Below are positions 1 through 11,887 of a stretch of DNA of 64,000 bases, one piece after another. A program made the translations under genes and the position numbers. Origin of the DNA: Glandiceps talaboti (Eukaryota > Hemichordata > Enteropneusta > Spengelidae). Position 1 is the first letter of the stretch. Each line of letters begins with the position of its first letter. A model generated the notes under the pieces. It saw only the letters and a list, made by a program, of their open reading frames with translations. It was not told where the DNA came from and did no database searches. Where the stretch lies: the NCBI RefSeq assembly GCF_964340395.1, contig NC_135562.1, positions 8,477,134 through 8,541,133 of the forward strand. Direction: 5' to 3'.

Positions 1-472
1 TATTTCCGGGTTGTACTAGCGATGTACGGTCTCGTTGCTCTATCACAAGTTTCCGTCTTGCTCATGCCACTGTAGCCCATAATATTCGATACATTGTGAC
101 TAAAATGTACATTCCAAATGACCTCAGATAACAGCGCCACTATCGCTGGCCCGCCATATACTTTCGTTTCTCCACGTTCCTCTGTTTGCTTCATTCGCAA
201 TGTTTCAAGACATTCTTTAACAGGTACTATGTAAACTGGTCGTTGCAAAGACGTGAATGACAATCAAAAAAGATTTGTTCATATATTACATACATCACCG
301 TAGAAAGAAACATAGATTTTACGTATCATATGACCTTTGACCCACTCATGCAAATATATATTTTCGTCATCATTTCTTATCGATATGTTGCATTGATAGA
401 GTTTCTGTTTATCTTTGATATTAGAATAATTTATAATTCAATAAAACAAAATTTAAACGCGCCTAATTCCAT
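1..472. other. No gene recognised
   Basis: Mixed-composition sequence without a convincing ORF. The first 240 bases are less AT-rich than the rest and could hold part of a neighbouring gene, but I cannot support one. Confidence 0.4.
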
Positions 473-711
473 TTGATATATTTTACATATTTTATCAGAG
501 TTTATGATAAATCTGTGCCCTCACTCACCTTTGACCCCCAACGTCAAACGGATATCGATTCACAAATTGTCGTCTGCTCAATCACAAAAGCCTGTAATGA
601 AGAAACACGGCCTTACAGACACCCCAAACAGTGTGAATTCTTACTTGACAAGTAAACTCTTCTGCTTAGATACATCAATGTTGACACTTTGAGGTTTATC
701 GTCATTTTCAG
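473..711 (+). promoter_or_regulatory. Possible non-coding first exon of the RAD51AP2-like gene
   Basis: A strong donor (CAG then GTAAGG) lies at 711/712 and the next good acceptor on this strand is AG at 2010-2011, just ahead of the start codon. No frame here continues into the gene, so it could be a 5' UTR exon. No promoter element was identified. Tentative. Confidence 0.25.
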
Positions 712-1548
712 GTAAGGATTACAGTTTTATTTTGTGCATTAACAACTTGCAAGCTGTTTGATCATCTACAAGTGTTGCAAGTTCCCATGCATGACTAATT
801 AGCAGCCCTGGATGTTTCGTACCTTTAAATGTTGTTACTGTCCTTGATCCTGCATTTAAATAAATATATCATTGTAATCACCCTAGATGATATTTTGATT
901 TTTGTCAAGGTTTGAATTGGCATATTTCAGTACTGTCTTGTGTCCATGTTTGCAATGTTTGCGTGACATTAATTTGTCAACTTCACGACCATATTATCAT
1001 GTCTATGTAATATGTCCCCTAATACTATTCAAAAAGAAAGACGCACATTAAAACGAATTCCACTTCATTGGTGAAAATACATCAAAACACCATGAATAAT
1101 TTTAAGATATTTCAAATCACCTCTAAACACATAAAAACACACCATAAAAACATAAAGAATAATTAGACATTAAAAGAAGGAAAAAGGGGCAGAGAAGTAT
1201 CAGTTAAATTATCTCAATTTTTGTAGCATTTTGTACTGCACATTTTCAACAGGTATCAATGTATTTAAAATTTGTTGGACAACTGGATATTTCCAGTTTT
1301 TCAAAATACCTTCAGCTGTATTTATTTCACCTCTTGAGTTTGAATTATATGAAACTTGCTTTTAACAATATTACAACATTTTAGACTAAGACACAAAAGC
1401 AAACATAATGTGGTATGATCAGATTATTATATTACAACATCTAACTTTCTTAAACTCTTTACTCACAGTGCATTTTTTAAATATTCTTATAACTTATCTT
1501 TTCCCCTGTTGAAAAACAATGATGGAAAACAAAATACATATCAAACAA

Positions 1549-1549
1549 T

Positions 1550-1612
<63 letters not shown>

Positions 1613-1615
1613 TTT
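1549..1615. repeat. (TTTA)n microsatellite
   Basis: About 16 uninterrupted copies of a 4-bp unit in the presumed first intron of the RAD51AP2-like gene. The matching frames (LFIYLFIY) are translations of the repeat, not protein. Confidence 0.95.
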
Positions 1616-2037
1616 TACCTTAGTTGTTTTTGGGAAATCCAGATCACATATCTTATCTGCCTTGACTAATATCTGTCATAATCTGATTCACATGGCATAG
1701 TGAATTGTTCATAGTTTTTTAAAGAGAAAACAGAATGCTGAATGGTCTCAACAAAATTCAAGAGGTTTCTAAACATTCTGTCTAGCTTTGAATTTGATCA
1801 ACCCGTTCATATTTAGCATTGACAGGCTGGCAATTTTGTTTTCACTCAAATAGGCACGGAAGTGACACACAATTCTTTGTGTTAAATATTGGATATATGG
1901 AAAATCAACTGAATCAATTTTAGAGAAAAAGAAAGTTGCAACACCCTCAGTGAATAATTAAAATTGTGTGTCACTGAAATTTTATGTGGTTAATATTCTT
2001 ACTTCTACCAGAAAGAGTACATGTTGTGAATAACATA

Positions 2038-2113
2038 ATGTCAGCAGAATCAGACCAACAAGTTCCACATCATGGATACAATGACAAATCAAGAACTTCA
2101 GCAGATCACAAAG
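2038..2113 (+). CDS. RAD51AP2-like gene, first coding exon
   Basis: The ATG at 2038 opens a 25-codon segment ending AAA-G before the donor GTAATA at 2114 (phase 1). A polypyrimidine stretch and AG at 2010-2011 suggest the exon begins at 2012, giving 26 nt of 5' UTR that contain a 3-codon upstream ORF (ATG at 2021, stop TGA). The split codon completes as GAA with exon 2. Confidence 0.65.
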
Positions 2114-4456
2114 GTAATATTAATAATATGTACTGATAAGATAAATTATGACAAAGAATACATTACAAAATCTGATAGAGGAGCTTTCCAATTAAATTGA
2201 ATTATTTAAAATTCAATCAATTCAAGTCACATGTATAGTGTAGCTGCTTTCTTTCTTTGATATTACTGAGTTGACTGAAGGTCACATTGCACCAAAGGTG
2301 CACATCGAGGGCTGTGCACCAGAGGTTCTTTCATCCTTGGCTTTTTGTTCAGCAGCCTTCAGAGCATACCAGGTCTTCCTACAACTTAGTACAAGACTAT
2401 TCAAGTTATATATCACCAGTTTCCAGTTCCACACAAACTTCAGAGGTACTGTACAGTTAGAAGGCTGTCGAGAATAGTTAGGTATTTCAATTGTAAATGC
2501 ATTCACTTACATGTAGTTTTTTGCCATAATTCCAATGGTAGTTTATACTATAGGTGAGGTTTCTGTTATAAGATACCAATTACGTGTTTCCCAAGGTACA
2601 ATTCTCAGTCAGGCATGTAGAATGCACCAATAGGGGCAGAAATATTGACAGCTAAAACAAACATGATTTCTCTTCTTATTTTAGGAAAGACATGTTGTAC
2701 AATGATGCAAAAAAAAAAAAATTCTGAGGTTTTAAAACCTCCTATTAAAATTTGCATTATGATAGTTACAGCCACACCTTCCTGTCTTTTACAGAACCTT
2801 ATCTATATGGTGATAAAGATAGACACCTACCCTCACAATGGCAATCAGGGAGTGCAGAATGTACTAGTGCTAGGACATCCCAAGAATCTCAAATTCTTAC
2901 AACAGACTGTGGAATTGAAGTGTCGTCTGTCTTGCAGTCTGAGTCAATTCAACTCACAGACTCTCCACAAAAGACTGATCAGATTGGTAGCAAAGAGGGA
3001 AAAGATAACCTTGACTCAGAGGTTAGTATTTGTAAGGGGTCCCGAGGAGACACGTTTCGATGGACATTTCTTGGCACACTTGAGCTCAATTTAGACCATT
3101 TTATGTCATTTTATTGAAATTGATACTTTTGTTGAATTTGTAATTATTCATAATTAAAATTCATTTTCCCTCACCATCTGACCGACCAAAAGTTGACTAT
3201 TTACTTAAGACTGACACCAGTCCCTTGGGAGATTTTTTTTGGCCTCATAATCTTCAAATGTTTTGGTTATTCATGTCAAATTTTGTGAAGGAAAATATGG
3301 TCAACATTTATTCATATTATTGTTGAATCTTTGTAGTTTTCATGGCATTATTTGCAAAACATGCTTTTGATTTGCTTGTGTACCAATTCTTATATGTTCA
3401 AACAGTAGTTTCTAACTCTGACTTGATGCAATTTGGCTATATGAAGGAATAACTAAACAAAGATACAAACATAGTAAATATAAGTAATTATCAATTAATT
3501 AATTATTATAAATGTACTGATAAATTGGAAGTGTCATTTAGGGGTGAGATCAATAGTTCAATGTAGGATAAAAAAACCTAATTCTTATACTTAGGCCTCA
3601 GAGCCCCATCCCCCACTCCCCCCCCTTCTAACTAAATTGGCCAAAATTGAATTTTTTTGCAGACAGCACAATCAATTTCAAATCAGTATTTAGTAGTATG
3701 TAGTGCTATGAATATAAAGCCAGTATGTAGTGAGTAAAAAATAGTTAATTTGTTTACTCTTTATTTTATCTTAGTGCCATACATTTACTACAGTGAAAAT
3801 TCTTCCATTTATCAATTTGACATATTTAAAGAAATATTTGTATATAGGGGCTACAAAACATCCATTAAAAGCCAAATCGATTTAGTAGGATTAGAACTAA
3901 AATGGCTAAACCCCACCCCCAAAGTAAAAGAATTCAGTTTTTTTTCCTTCACTGAACTATTGATCTGGCCCCATATGAGATTTAAAATATATATGCAAGA
4001 AGTATACAGTCAGTAGTTGTTCTCTGAAACTATAGTGGTATAGTGATATAGACATTTAATACCAGCAATTCTTTGCAGCACTGACTTGTCAGACTCTGAG
4101 GGAAATTTTTTATCATTGTGGAATACACTTTAGCAGAAATATTTTGACATTTCTCTTGGATAGAATATGGATTCAGATTTCTGTTGTAAGCAAAATTCAT
4201 TTTAATACTAGAATAATTTTGCTGATCTTAACAAAGTGTAATTGAATGTTTTGTTATTGTTTGAAGGGTGATGATAGAGTACACCCTGTACCTGGTGATC
4301 TAAGTGTTGTGGAAATAGAATCTGTTGTGGTTGAAGTTGCTCAGGAGATTGAGAGTGATGGCAGTGGTGGCTATTATCAAAGGTCAAGTCCAGAAGAATA
4401 TACTGGAAATCCTAATGGTATAGAAATAGAACAATTGTTATTAATTGATTGATTAC

Positions 4457-4518
<62 letters not shown>

Positions 4519-7500
4519 CATGCATTCATTGATATATTCATTCATCTGTTCATTCATTCATTCATTCATTCATTCATTCATTCATTTGTTCATTCATTCA
4601 TTCATTCATTCATTCATTTGTTCATTAATTAATTAATTAATTCATGTTGTTTAACAACAAATTTCCATAAAAAATGACATTATGCAATCCTGAGCTTTCA
4701 TGCAGAACGAACGATTACATCTCATTTGCATATCGTTTGCATGCAGGTATGCAATAATGTGTTTGGTATTGCACTGCAGTGCAAATGCCTCTAGTATGCG
4801 TGCACACCGGTGTAAGTAATCTCTGGTATACATGTAAACAAACATATTATTAGTAGGTCTTGAGGTATAATACTTTGAACCTCAAGATAAAAAATGAAAT
4901 TTTATAGGTTATTCAACTCACAAATTTAAGTTACCACTTACATTCGTCAACATATTATTTCATATATATATGTGCAGTGAGGCTATTTTAGCGGCTGTAT
5001 CCACTTTCTTAATTGTGTGACATAGCTTTGTTTTGATTCCACAGATATGAGATTTCAAGATGTGCCAAGATTGGAGGATCTTGCTCAAAGAGTTTGTCAA
5101 CAGAGAAATGCTGATACTCTAGATACGATATTTAATACAGAACCGTGTAATGCTGGAAGAAAGGTTGAGGAGCAAGACATACAGGTTGATGATCCAGACA
5201 TCAAAAGTTGTATGAAGAAAATAAAACAGGATGCCATTGTTCCAGCTGATAGCAATGTCTTTGTTGATTCTCCACATGTACATTTCTGTTCACCACTAGC
5301 TGAAATCCAGGAGTATACGCAGAGTCAGTCAACGCTAGATGACACAGAAGAACTTCTGAGTCAAGAGTTGTGTGGTTACACAGAAGATTCTATGTATGAT
5401 GATGAATATGGTGAGAGTTTTGCAGGTTTCCCTAGAATTGGGGAACAGAGGATGGAACTGTCTTTTCCTTTTGAACTTATTAATCATCCTAGAATGGGTG
5501 AGGAGCAGATGGAAACATCTTGTCAACATCAGATTAGTGTCATTGGAGCTGGAGTGCCAGTGCCTGTGTTTATTGAAGCCAGAGATGATGAAGTAAGATA
5601 CAGTGATGAAGCATGTGATGCAGAGAGTTGTCTTAGTGGCGTTAAACTGATAAATGTCTTAACAGATGCCATACAGTCATCACTGCACCAGGAAGTGAAT
5701 AGGAGTGGTTTGGATGAAAAGGAAAATGATGAGGTTTATCCTTTTGAGAAGACTTTGTGTGACAGTAACATTGAAGAGGAAGGTGATTATTCAGATGATG
5801 AAGATGACATCAACTGTACTGTCACAAATGTTCTAGATACTCTCCTTACAGCAGTAGTTCATAATGTTAGTGGTGAAAGTTTTAGTAGTTGTGATGTACA
5901 AGCAAGTACAAGTATCAATGAACATAAAGAGGGAATGGTATTTGATGATCTTTCCAAGACAAAACCCGCTGCAGTTGAAGAAACCATTTCTCACATCACA
6001 ACCAACATATTTCAGCAAGTTAGCACTCACGATCAGCATCAGTTTCAGTTTGACAAAAGTGTGAAATTCTCCATGGAGAATCTGTTTTTTAAAAGTTCAA
6101 TGCTGTCATCACCTTCACCTGTGGAGAAGAAAGAGGGGAAAATGACACCAAAGTTGTCAGAAGAGACACAGAGTTCCACAATGGATGAGCTACAAACAAG
6201 AAATACTAGCATGCCAAAACAAGATAAAGATATGGAAGTCCCTTGCACAGACAGTGAAGGTTTGTTTCAGGCCAAGAAGCTTTCTGATTTGAAGTCCTGT
6301 ATCAAAAATCAGATATTGAAGGCATCATCTGAGTTTGTGCTACACCTATTTGAAGAAGTGTCACTATCATCAGAGAAAGACACAAAAAGAAAAGTGCAGG
6401 TTCAAGAAATTCAAGAAGTGCAGCAACTATCTTTCAAGGACCTTGATGTTGATCAGAATGTCTTGATACAGAATAAGCAAATAGAACGTATAAAAAGCTT
6501 GGATGAGATTGCAGAGACCTTATTCCCAGCTAAAAAAAAGTTTGTTGAACATGAAATTTCAGAACCTGAACAAGTATACCCAGTATTGCCAATGAGTGAG
6601 AATACAGAGAAGTTGGCAGAAAGTATAAGCTCTGCAAAGTCGTATGAAACCTGCCAAACTGTGATTATAGAAACTATGGAAAGCCAAACTAAAGTTGCTG
6701 ACAGCGTTAATAACCAGGATGACATCAGTGACGAAGAAGATGCTGAAGATGACAGAAAAAACTTGGCAGATGTTTGTATGGAAGCAGTGGCTGATAAGAC
6801 TGAAATCTTGGGTATTGGAAAAACTGAAAGTCATCATTTGATGATCACCATGGATAAGGAAGACGTGACTGTCAGCCAACGGATTAGTGACATCAAAGGA
6901 GAAGAGAAAGCAAGAAATGATAGCTTCCTGGATGAAACCTCAGGTTGCAGTTCAGAAAATGCTAATTTTCAAGGTGGTAAAGATGATATGGAAATGGATA
7001 ACGGTATGGATAAAAACAGTTCAAACAAGGTGTTACCAAGCAGAGATGAAAGCACTTCTAGCAAGACTCCTGCTAACACTGAAATAGTGGGGGTGAACAA
7101 ACAGAAGCACCTACTAAAACAACATGATGACCAAGAGACAGTAACTCCATGTAAAAAAACTAAAATAAACGATGACAGATGTCAAGTCACAGCAAATACC
7201 AATGTACCAGGATGTGTTACTACTGAAGACAAGGTCAGTCAAGGAGATTACGACATCCCAAACCCAACAGTTTCATGTCGTGCTCAGGAAATACTGGACC
7301 AGGAAGTTCCTGATGTACACAAGGAAGAAAGTGGTCTAGCTGGAGGCTCCTTTTATGAAGATTTTCAGAAAGGTTGGTGATTGTGTAATTTTTTTCTATA
7401 ATGAAGTCATTTCCCATTCCATTAAGTCCTATCTTCCTGATTCCTAGTTTCCTTTAAATTATTTTCAGAATTTTGACTTTCATTGTAATTGTTCATGTCA

Positions 7501-9471
7501 ATATTGTCATCAATTATATATCTGTTAAGTAGTTGATAGCATTTTATCCTTATAGTTATTTCCTTGTACATAGTTTACTTTCAATCTGATTGAAATCCGA
7601 TGTAGATGTCGGCTAATCATGCATTGCTATCTTACCATCGTTATTTTGCCTGAATTGACCTTCGTAGTACATGTTTACGTTTTTAGCCTGATTGCCTCCT
7701 CTTCATCTGAAGTGGCGGCCATGCAAATGTTTTGTGTTGCCATGTCTTGTTTTGATTTGTCACTTTTCCCTGTTTAATTAATACCATTATGTTATGAAGC
7801 AGTTATAACATTTTTCAAAGCAAAATTTTGTTAATTTTTAACTTGGCCAACTTTGAACTGTCTGTCTTTACAAGAAAAAGTTGTAGAAAAAGTGCAGGAG
7901 GGTGAAGATGTCAGTTTGAAAGAAATCACCAGATCAGATGCATCAACTCAAAGTGAAAGTGAAGTAGTGACTAAGAAGTCTGAACACTCAGAAGAAGAAG
8001 ATTCTGAAGAGGAAGAAGAGGGTAGAGACAGTAAAGGTATGAGGAAAATGAAAATGTAAATTTCAATTCCAGAAATCACAGCAACAAGATAAATAAAATG
8101 TTTAACATCAGACACATTGCTGTGGGTCTCTGTGACCAAAATCCACCACTTAGGAGGACGCCCTCTAGTGGCAGATTCTGAATTGGTCACTTCACCGCAC
8201 CAACCAAGGTCTTTCTTTTGCTATTTGTAAAGATGTTTAAGATTTGATGTGTGATTTGTAATATTTGGTTCCAGAAATGAAAGATCGTCAGCAGATGTTT
8301 GATAACTTACCAGGCAGTGCTTTCCCATGGAGAACTGGTCAGTATAGTCTTTGGCAGAACATGATAGGATCGTCACAACAACAATGTATCAACCCCTTTA
8401 CTATGCCCACAGGTAAGGCTTTCATTTCCACCTCTAGCTTGTAAATTTTACCAAATGCAGTGTGTTGGTTTTCACTCAAAAAATGTAGAAACTGGTAAGA
8501 GTTCAATTAAACAAAGCAGAATAAACAAACAAAGAAACTAACAGACAGACAGACAGACAGACAAACAAACAAACAAACAAACAAAACTAATTTTAAAAAA
8601 ATCTAGAAATATATGCATTCGGTAGTTGAAAGGAATGCTCAGAATCTCAAATATGCTTAGCAGGTGAAATTGTTTCATTCATTTCCAAAATGAAAGTTTA
8701 CTATAAATGACATCATTCGAACGCACAACAGACATGTTTTCACTTTTAGTAGAAGTTTGATAAGTTTCTAAATCACTATAAAACTGGTTAGAATCACACA
8801 ATTTCTGACATTCACTGGCAATAGTATTTGTTCAAGTTGGCGTGATCCTTATGTACACATTTTTCTAGAGTGCAAAATACAAAGATCACATATTGTAATG
8901 AGATAAATTTTCCCTGCCTTCCCTTTTAGACTATTTCCTCAGTGAAAGAATACATTCTGTTGTATACATGTACAACATTCTCAGACAGTTCTATGCATTT
9001 GAATTAGATCAGAAAACCAGAAAATAAAATTCAAAAACACTTTAAATTATATTTATTCTACATATTTCTCATTACCTTACTAAGGAAGTAAAATGAAGTG
9101 AAGTAATACCCTTTCCTGCTGTTAGTCACTGCTAGGCTTCCTTCTCAGATGTGCAGCCACGACAAAAGAGCGCCCTCTAGCATTCAGTATTTAAAAAATC
9201 ATAACTCCCAACTTCTACAGAACAATGTCCCCTCAGTTAGGTTTTGTTTATTTCTTGCAAATGACACCAAAGCTCACAAGATAATTACATATGATTTTAA
9301 CGCTACACTTCAATAATTCTCATTTATGTTCCACTTTTCAAATTTTCTTGTTTTTCAGCTCCTCCACAAAGAGTGCGACCTATGCCAAATCTTTGTGCAC
9401 AGAAAAGGGTTGGCTTATCAAGAAAACAAAGAGTCAAATCTCTTCACCCTTACATCCAGAAGAAATGTTGA
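2038..9471 (+). CDS. RAD51-associated protein (RAD51AP2-like), seven coding exons, 1064 aa
   Basis: Exons 2038-2113, 2795-3021, 4267-4417, 5045-7372, 7875-8036, 8275-8412 and 9359-9471 join into one 3195-nt frame, with GT donors and AG acceptors at every junction. Five introns are phase 1; the second is phase 0. The last exon encodes RVGLSRKQRVKSLHPY at residues 1044-1059, followed by IQKKC and a stop. This matches, from memory, the C-terminal RAD51-interaction motif of RAD51AP1 and RAD51AP2 (pattern G-L-S-R-x-x-R-[IV]-K-x-L-H-P). The rest is acidic and low in conserved features: acidic runs lie in the large exon (YSDDEDDIN, DISDEEDAEDD) and exon 5 (SEEEDSEEEEEGRD), with a basic patch PCKKTKI. 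The large middle exon, overall length near that of vertebrate RAD51AP2, and the LHPY ending favour RAD51AP2 over the much smaller RAD51AP1. Inferred role: nuclear RAD51 partner in homologous recombination, possibly meiotic. The exon structure is strongly supported; the family call rests on one short motif. Confidence 0.8.
2795..3021 (+). CDS. RAD51AP2-like gene, exon 2
   Basis: The acceptor CTTTTACAG ends at 2794 and the donor GTTAGT follows the GAG codon ending at 3021 (phase 0). The exon encodes about 76 residues rich in Ser, Thr and Gln (for example TSARTSQESQ), continuous in frame with exon 1. The function of this part is not recognised. Confidence 0.7.
4267..4417 (+). CDS. RAD51AP2-like gene, exon 3
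   Basis: AG at 4265-4266 starts the exon in phase 0 after exon 2; it ends at 4417 before GTATAG (phase 1). It encodes about 50 acidic residues including VVEIESVVVEVAQEIESDG. Past the donor the frame runs into a GATT microsatellite, as expected for intron sequence. Confidence 0.7.
4444..4642. repeat. (GATT)n / (CATT)n compound microsatellite
   Basis: A GATT run changes into a CATT run and then TTAA repeats, directly inside the intron after exon 3. The unit switch suggests one founder array that mutated. Confidence 0.95.
5045..7372 (+). CDS. RAD51AP2-like gene, large exon 4
   Basis: This 2328-nt exon begins after CACAG at 5044 and ends before GTTGGT at 7373 (phase 1 both sides). It encodes about 776 residues of low-complexity acidic protein with no globular domain I recognise. 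There is a small internal repeat, PRIGEQRMELS then PRMGEEQMETS, near residues 211-239 of the joined protein, and a basic patch PCKKTKI near the end. The acidic bias and uninterrupted frame support coding. Confidence 0.85.
7875..8036 (+). CDS. RAD51AP2-like gene, exon 5 (acidic)
   Basis: The acceptor TTTACAAG ends at 7874; the donor GTATGA starts at 8037. The exon joins in phase 1 to both neighbours and encodes about 54 residues ending in a Glu-rich run (SEEEDSEEEEEGRDSK). Confidence 0.75.
8158..8173 (-). promoter_or_regulatory. CTCF-like motif in an intron
   Basis: The top strand reads ACGCCCTCTAGTGGCA; its complement, TGCCACTAGAGGGCGT, fits the bilaterian CTCF core CCASYAGRKGGCRS closely. 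It lies in the 238-bp intron between exons 5 and 6. Binding is inferred from motif match only. Confidence 0.4.
8275..8412 (+). CDS. RAD51AP2-like gene, exon 6
   Basis: The acceptor GGTTCCAG ends at 8274 and the consensus donor GTAAGG starts at 8413. The 138-nt exon encodes about 46 residues including FPWRTGQYSLWQNMIG. The Trp and aromatic content contrasts with the disordered upstream part and sits just before the RAD51-binding motif. Confidence 0.75.
8541..8585. repeat. (AGAC)n then (AAAC)n microsatellite
   Basis: Short compound tetranucleotide array in the intron between exons 6 and 7. Confidence 0.9.
9169..9184 (-). promoter_or_regulatory. Weak CTCF-like motif
   Basis: GCGCCCTCTAGCATTC shares the CGCCCTCTAG core of the site at 8158 but lacks the flanking GTGG. 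It lies in the last intron of the same gene. Low confidence. Confidence 0.2.
9359..9471 (+). CDS. RAD51AP2-like gene, last exon with RAD51-binding motif
   Basis: The acceptor TTTTTCAG ends at 9358. The 37-residue tail runs APPQRVRPMPNLCAQK, then RVGLSRKQRVKSLHP, then YIQKKC and TGA at 9469-9471. The Gly-Leu-Ser-Arg and Leu-His-Pro blocks are the diagnostic part of the family motif. Confidence 0.8.
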
Positions 9472-9507
9472 GACGTTTTCACCAACCTGTATAAAAATGT
9501 CACTAAC

Positions 9508-9827
9508 TGAACATATCTACAAGTTAACTTTTTCAAATCTCTCCATTTTACATAAAACTGGGAATTAAGTGAATAGAAAGAACATTGACTGTTTTATGTT
9601 TTCTTGACACCTTAATACTGTGTTTACATACATGTAAACATACATGTAAGTGAAAATTTTACAACCTGATACACCTAAACCTCAGGCTGTAGTCTGGCTG
9701 TCAGACCTTCAGGCAATTCTGCTAACTTTAAAAAGCGACCATAGGTCATATAGTGTTAAAGGCAAAGTCGAAGGATTTCTGTGCACCAGAGTAAGTCATT
9801 CTCAACTTTTGTTGAACATATCTACAA
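9508..9827 (+). mobile_element. 290-bp non-autonomous element with 15-bp target duplication
   Basis: The element occupies 9523-9812 and is bounded by the direct repeat TGAACATATCTACAA at 9508-9522 and 9813-9827. A near-identical copy lies in reverse orientation at 9943-10232. A 15-bp duplication is typical of LINE-machinery insertion, so it may be SINE-like, though no poly-A tail or Pol III box is evident. It begins 37 bases after the stop codon of the RAD51AP2-like gene and may fall in its 3' UTR. Confidence 0.7.
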
Positions 9828-9942
9828 AACATATAAAATCATACCTGTATGATATTACTAATCTGATAAATATGAAGTGATAGGTTTATGTGATCATTTG
9901 TCAGGTCTATGAGTCTTCTAGACCTGTAGATGGAAGGTTGCC

Positions 9943-10232
9943 AAACAAAAGTTGAGGATGACTGACTCTGGTGCACAGAAATCCTTCGACTTTGCCTTTA
10001 GCACTATATGACCTATGGTCGCTTTTTAAAGTTAGCAGAATTGCCTGAAGGTCTGACAGCCAGACTACAGCCTGAGGTTTAGGTGTATCAGGTTGTAAAA
10101 ATTTCACTTACACGTATGTTTACATGTATGTAAACACAGTATTAAGGTGTCAAGAAAACATAAAACAGTCAATGTTCTATTCACTTAATTCCCAGTTTTA
10201 TGTGAAATGGAGAGATTTGAAAAAGTTAACTT
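9943..10232 (-). mobile_element. Inverted copy of the 290-bp element
   Basis: Reverse complement of 9521-9814 with a few substitutions and small indels. The two arms are separated by about 128 bp, so a transcript crossing both could fold into a hairpin of about 290 bp. The same peptide-like frame can be read from each copy on its own strand, but it simply follows the repeat. Confidence 0.85.
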
Positions 10233-10284
10233 AAAACTGATGAAAAACTTGAAAAAACCATTAAGTAATCTATTTTTAAAAAAC

Positions 10285-10430
10285 GTGTACATATATGTAT
10301 TTCTTTTTATAAGTTAAAGCAAAGTGTCAACAAAGCATAAAATGTCGGTGTTCTATTCATTTAATTCCCGTTTTATGTGAGAGAGATCTTTAAAGAAATA
10401 ACTTAAAACTAGTGAAAAATTGAAAAAAAA
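10285..10430 (-). repeat. Diverged third partial copy of the 290-bp element
   Basis: The stretch with AAAGTGTCAACAAAGCATAA and TTCTATTCATTTAATTCCCG repeats, in the same orientation, the outer part of the copy at 9943-10232. It is more diverged and truncated. Confidence 0.6.
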
Positions 10431-10432
10431 AC

Positions 10433-11028
10433 TATTGAAAACTTTTTATTTATTGTATTTATTTCTTTTTAAACATGTTCAATAGTGTAATAGAATGAAA
10501 ATTTTCAATATCTGAGATTATCATATTTAATATTTATTGTCAAAAAAATTTACAAAAGTAAATTCAAACATATATTTAGTTATTTCCAGTAATCATTTAT
10601 TCAAAAACAATCTTGTTGTAAAATCTAATTCTAGATTAAAAACTTTTAAAAGTGTTCATTGTAAAAATGAGTAAACTATACAACTTTAGTATTTATACCA
10701 TCCTTTCCTGCATCAAAAATAGAACGATGTCTTGTTTTCATTTTCACTAGTAGCATTAGTTTGTCTTTTTAACCCTGTTAAGACTGTGTATGAGTGGTAG
10801 TCACAAAAACTTGAGAGTTAGTGAATCATTAGAGCTGCACTCGCTGCAACTTGAATATTTTTTAGATTACTTTGTTAGATATAATGTCTTACTCATAATA
10901 TTGTACACCATGAGGTGTATTGGATAATCTGTTTGCAAACATATTGGTGTGGCCAAACATATAATATTATGGTAAAAGAAATCCAACAAAGTTGACTTTT
11001 GGGTCTGCATAAAAAAAATCAGTGCCCC
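10433..11028. other. AT-rich intergenic stretch
   Basis: No ORF with coding character, RNA gene or clear repeat seen. Confidence 0.5.
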
Positions 11029-11282
11029 AATAGGGAACTTGCAAATCCGCCATGTTGAATGTTGCATCATGGGAAATGTAATAATAAATACTAACCAATT
11101 CGTATTGCAAACAATGTTGATACATTGTTTGTAACCACAAATAATCAATTCATAGTTACCCTGACAATTGTGGGAGGTTATTGGATAATTGTAGCTCCAG
11201 ATTAGGTATTACGATAACCACAGATAATCCCATAGTCCTTTGCATCTGAGCATGCTCAGTCTGGATTGCAAGTTCCCTATTT
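11029..11282 (+). mobile_element. MITE family B, copy 1
   Basis: Terminal inverted repeats of about 15 bp (ATAGGGAACTTGCAA at the left, its complement at the right) bound about 250 bp of non-coding sequence containing the palindrome CTGAGCATGCTCAG. A diverged copy in reverse orientation lies at 24429-24674. Superfamily not assigned because the target duplication is unclear. Confidence 0.75.
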
Positions 11283-11727
11283 GATCATGATTTCAACCTA
11301 TTGCTATACATTGTACTACTTCTGGATACAATCAACCCCTAATTAACATGTGCAATGTCCAATTATACACTAGGTACTTTAACAATTCTCAGTGACTATA
11401 TTGTTGGTTGTCAGATTGAAAAAACAATGCTTCAGTTACAACAATGCTTCAGGTAGTGCAGCTTTATATTGTGAATTCACTTAGTATACTAGAATATCAT
11501 TTTATTGTTATTTGTTCATTGTTAATACCTCTTCATCATTTATTCATTGTTTACCATTTTAGTTGCTAGTTATTGTTTTCTTCATCAAGACTCCTTAGTT
11601 AGTTTATTTTTTCTTGTACCCACAAATACAATAATGACCAAATAAAGTTTTATTGGTTTTATGTTGCTCAATAATGTTGTGTTGTCTTGATTTGCAGAAT
11701 GTATTTAATTATATGTATGAGAGAGAT

Positions 11728-11729
<2 letters not shown>

Positions 11730-11804
<75 letters not shown>
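11730..11804. repeat. (GA)n microsatellite
   Basis: About 37 GA dinucleotides; frames reading RERERE or SLSLSL come from this array. Confidence 0.95.
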
Positions 11805-11807
<3 letters not shown>

Positions 11808-11887
11808 GAAGAGAGAGAGGGGGGGGGTGGAAGGACTGTGTTGTTGACGTTTGTTGCATTAATAAATTAATATTTACCTGCTCTTAG

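Noticed and set aside
4769-4784. 16-bp palindrome TTGCACTGCAGTGCAA as another micro-insertion
   Set aside because: Its flanks do not form a direct repeat.
5833-6879. Several minus-strand frames of 66-106 residues inside the large RAD51AP2-like exon
   Set aside because: Antisense shadows of the real exon.
9909-9933. CAGGTCTA...TAGACCTG inverted repeat as a micro-insertion
   Set aside because: Ends fit the C...G pattern but the 7-bp flanks differ.
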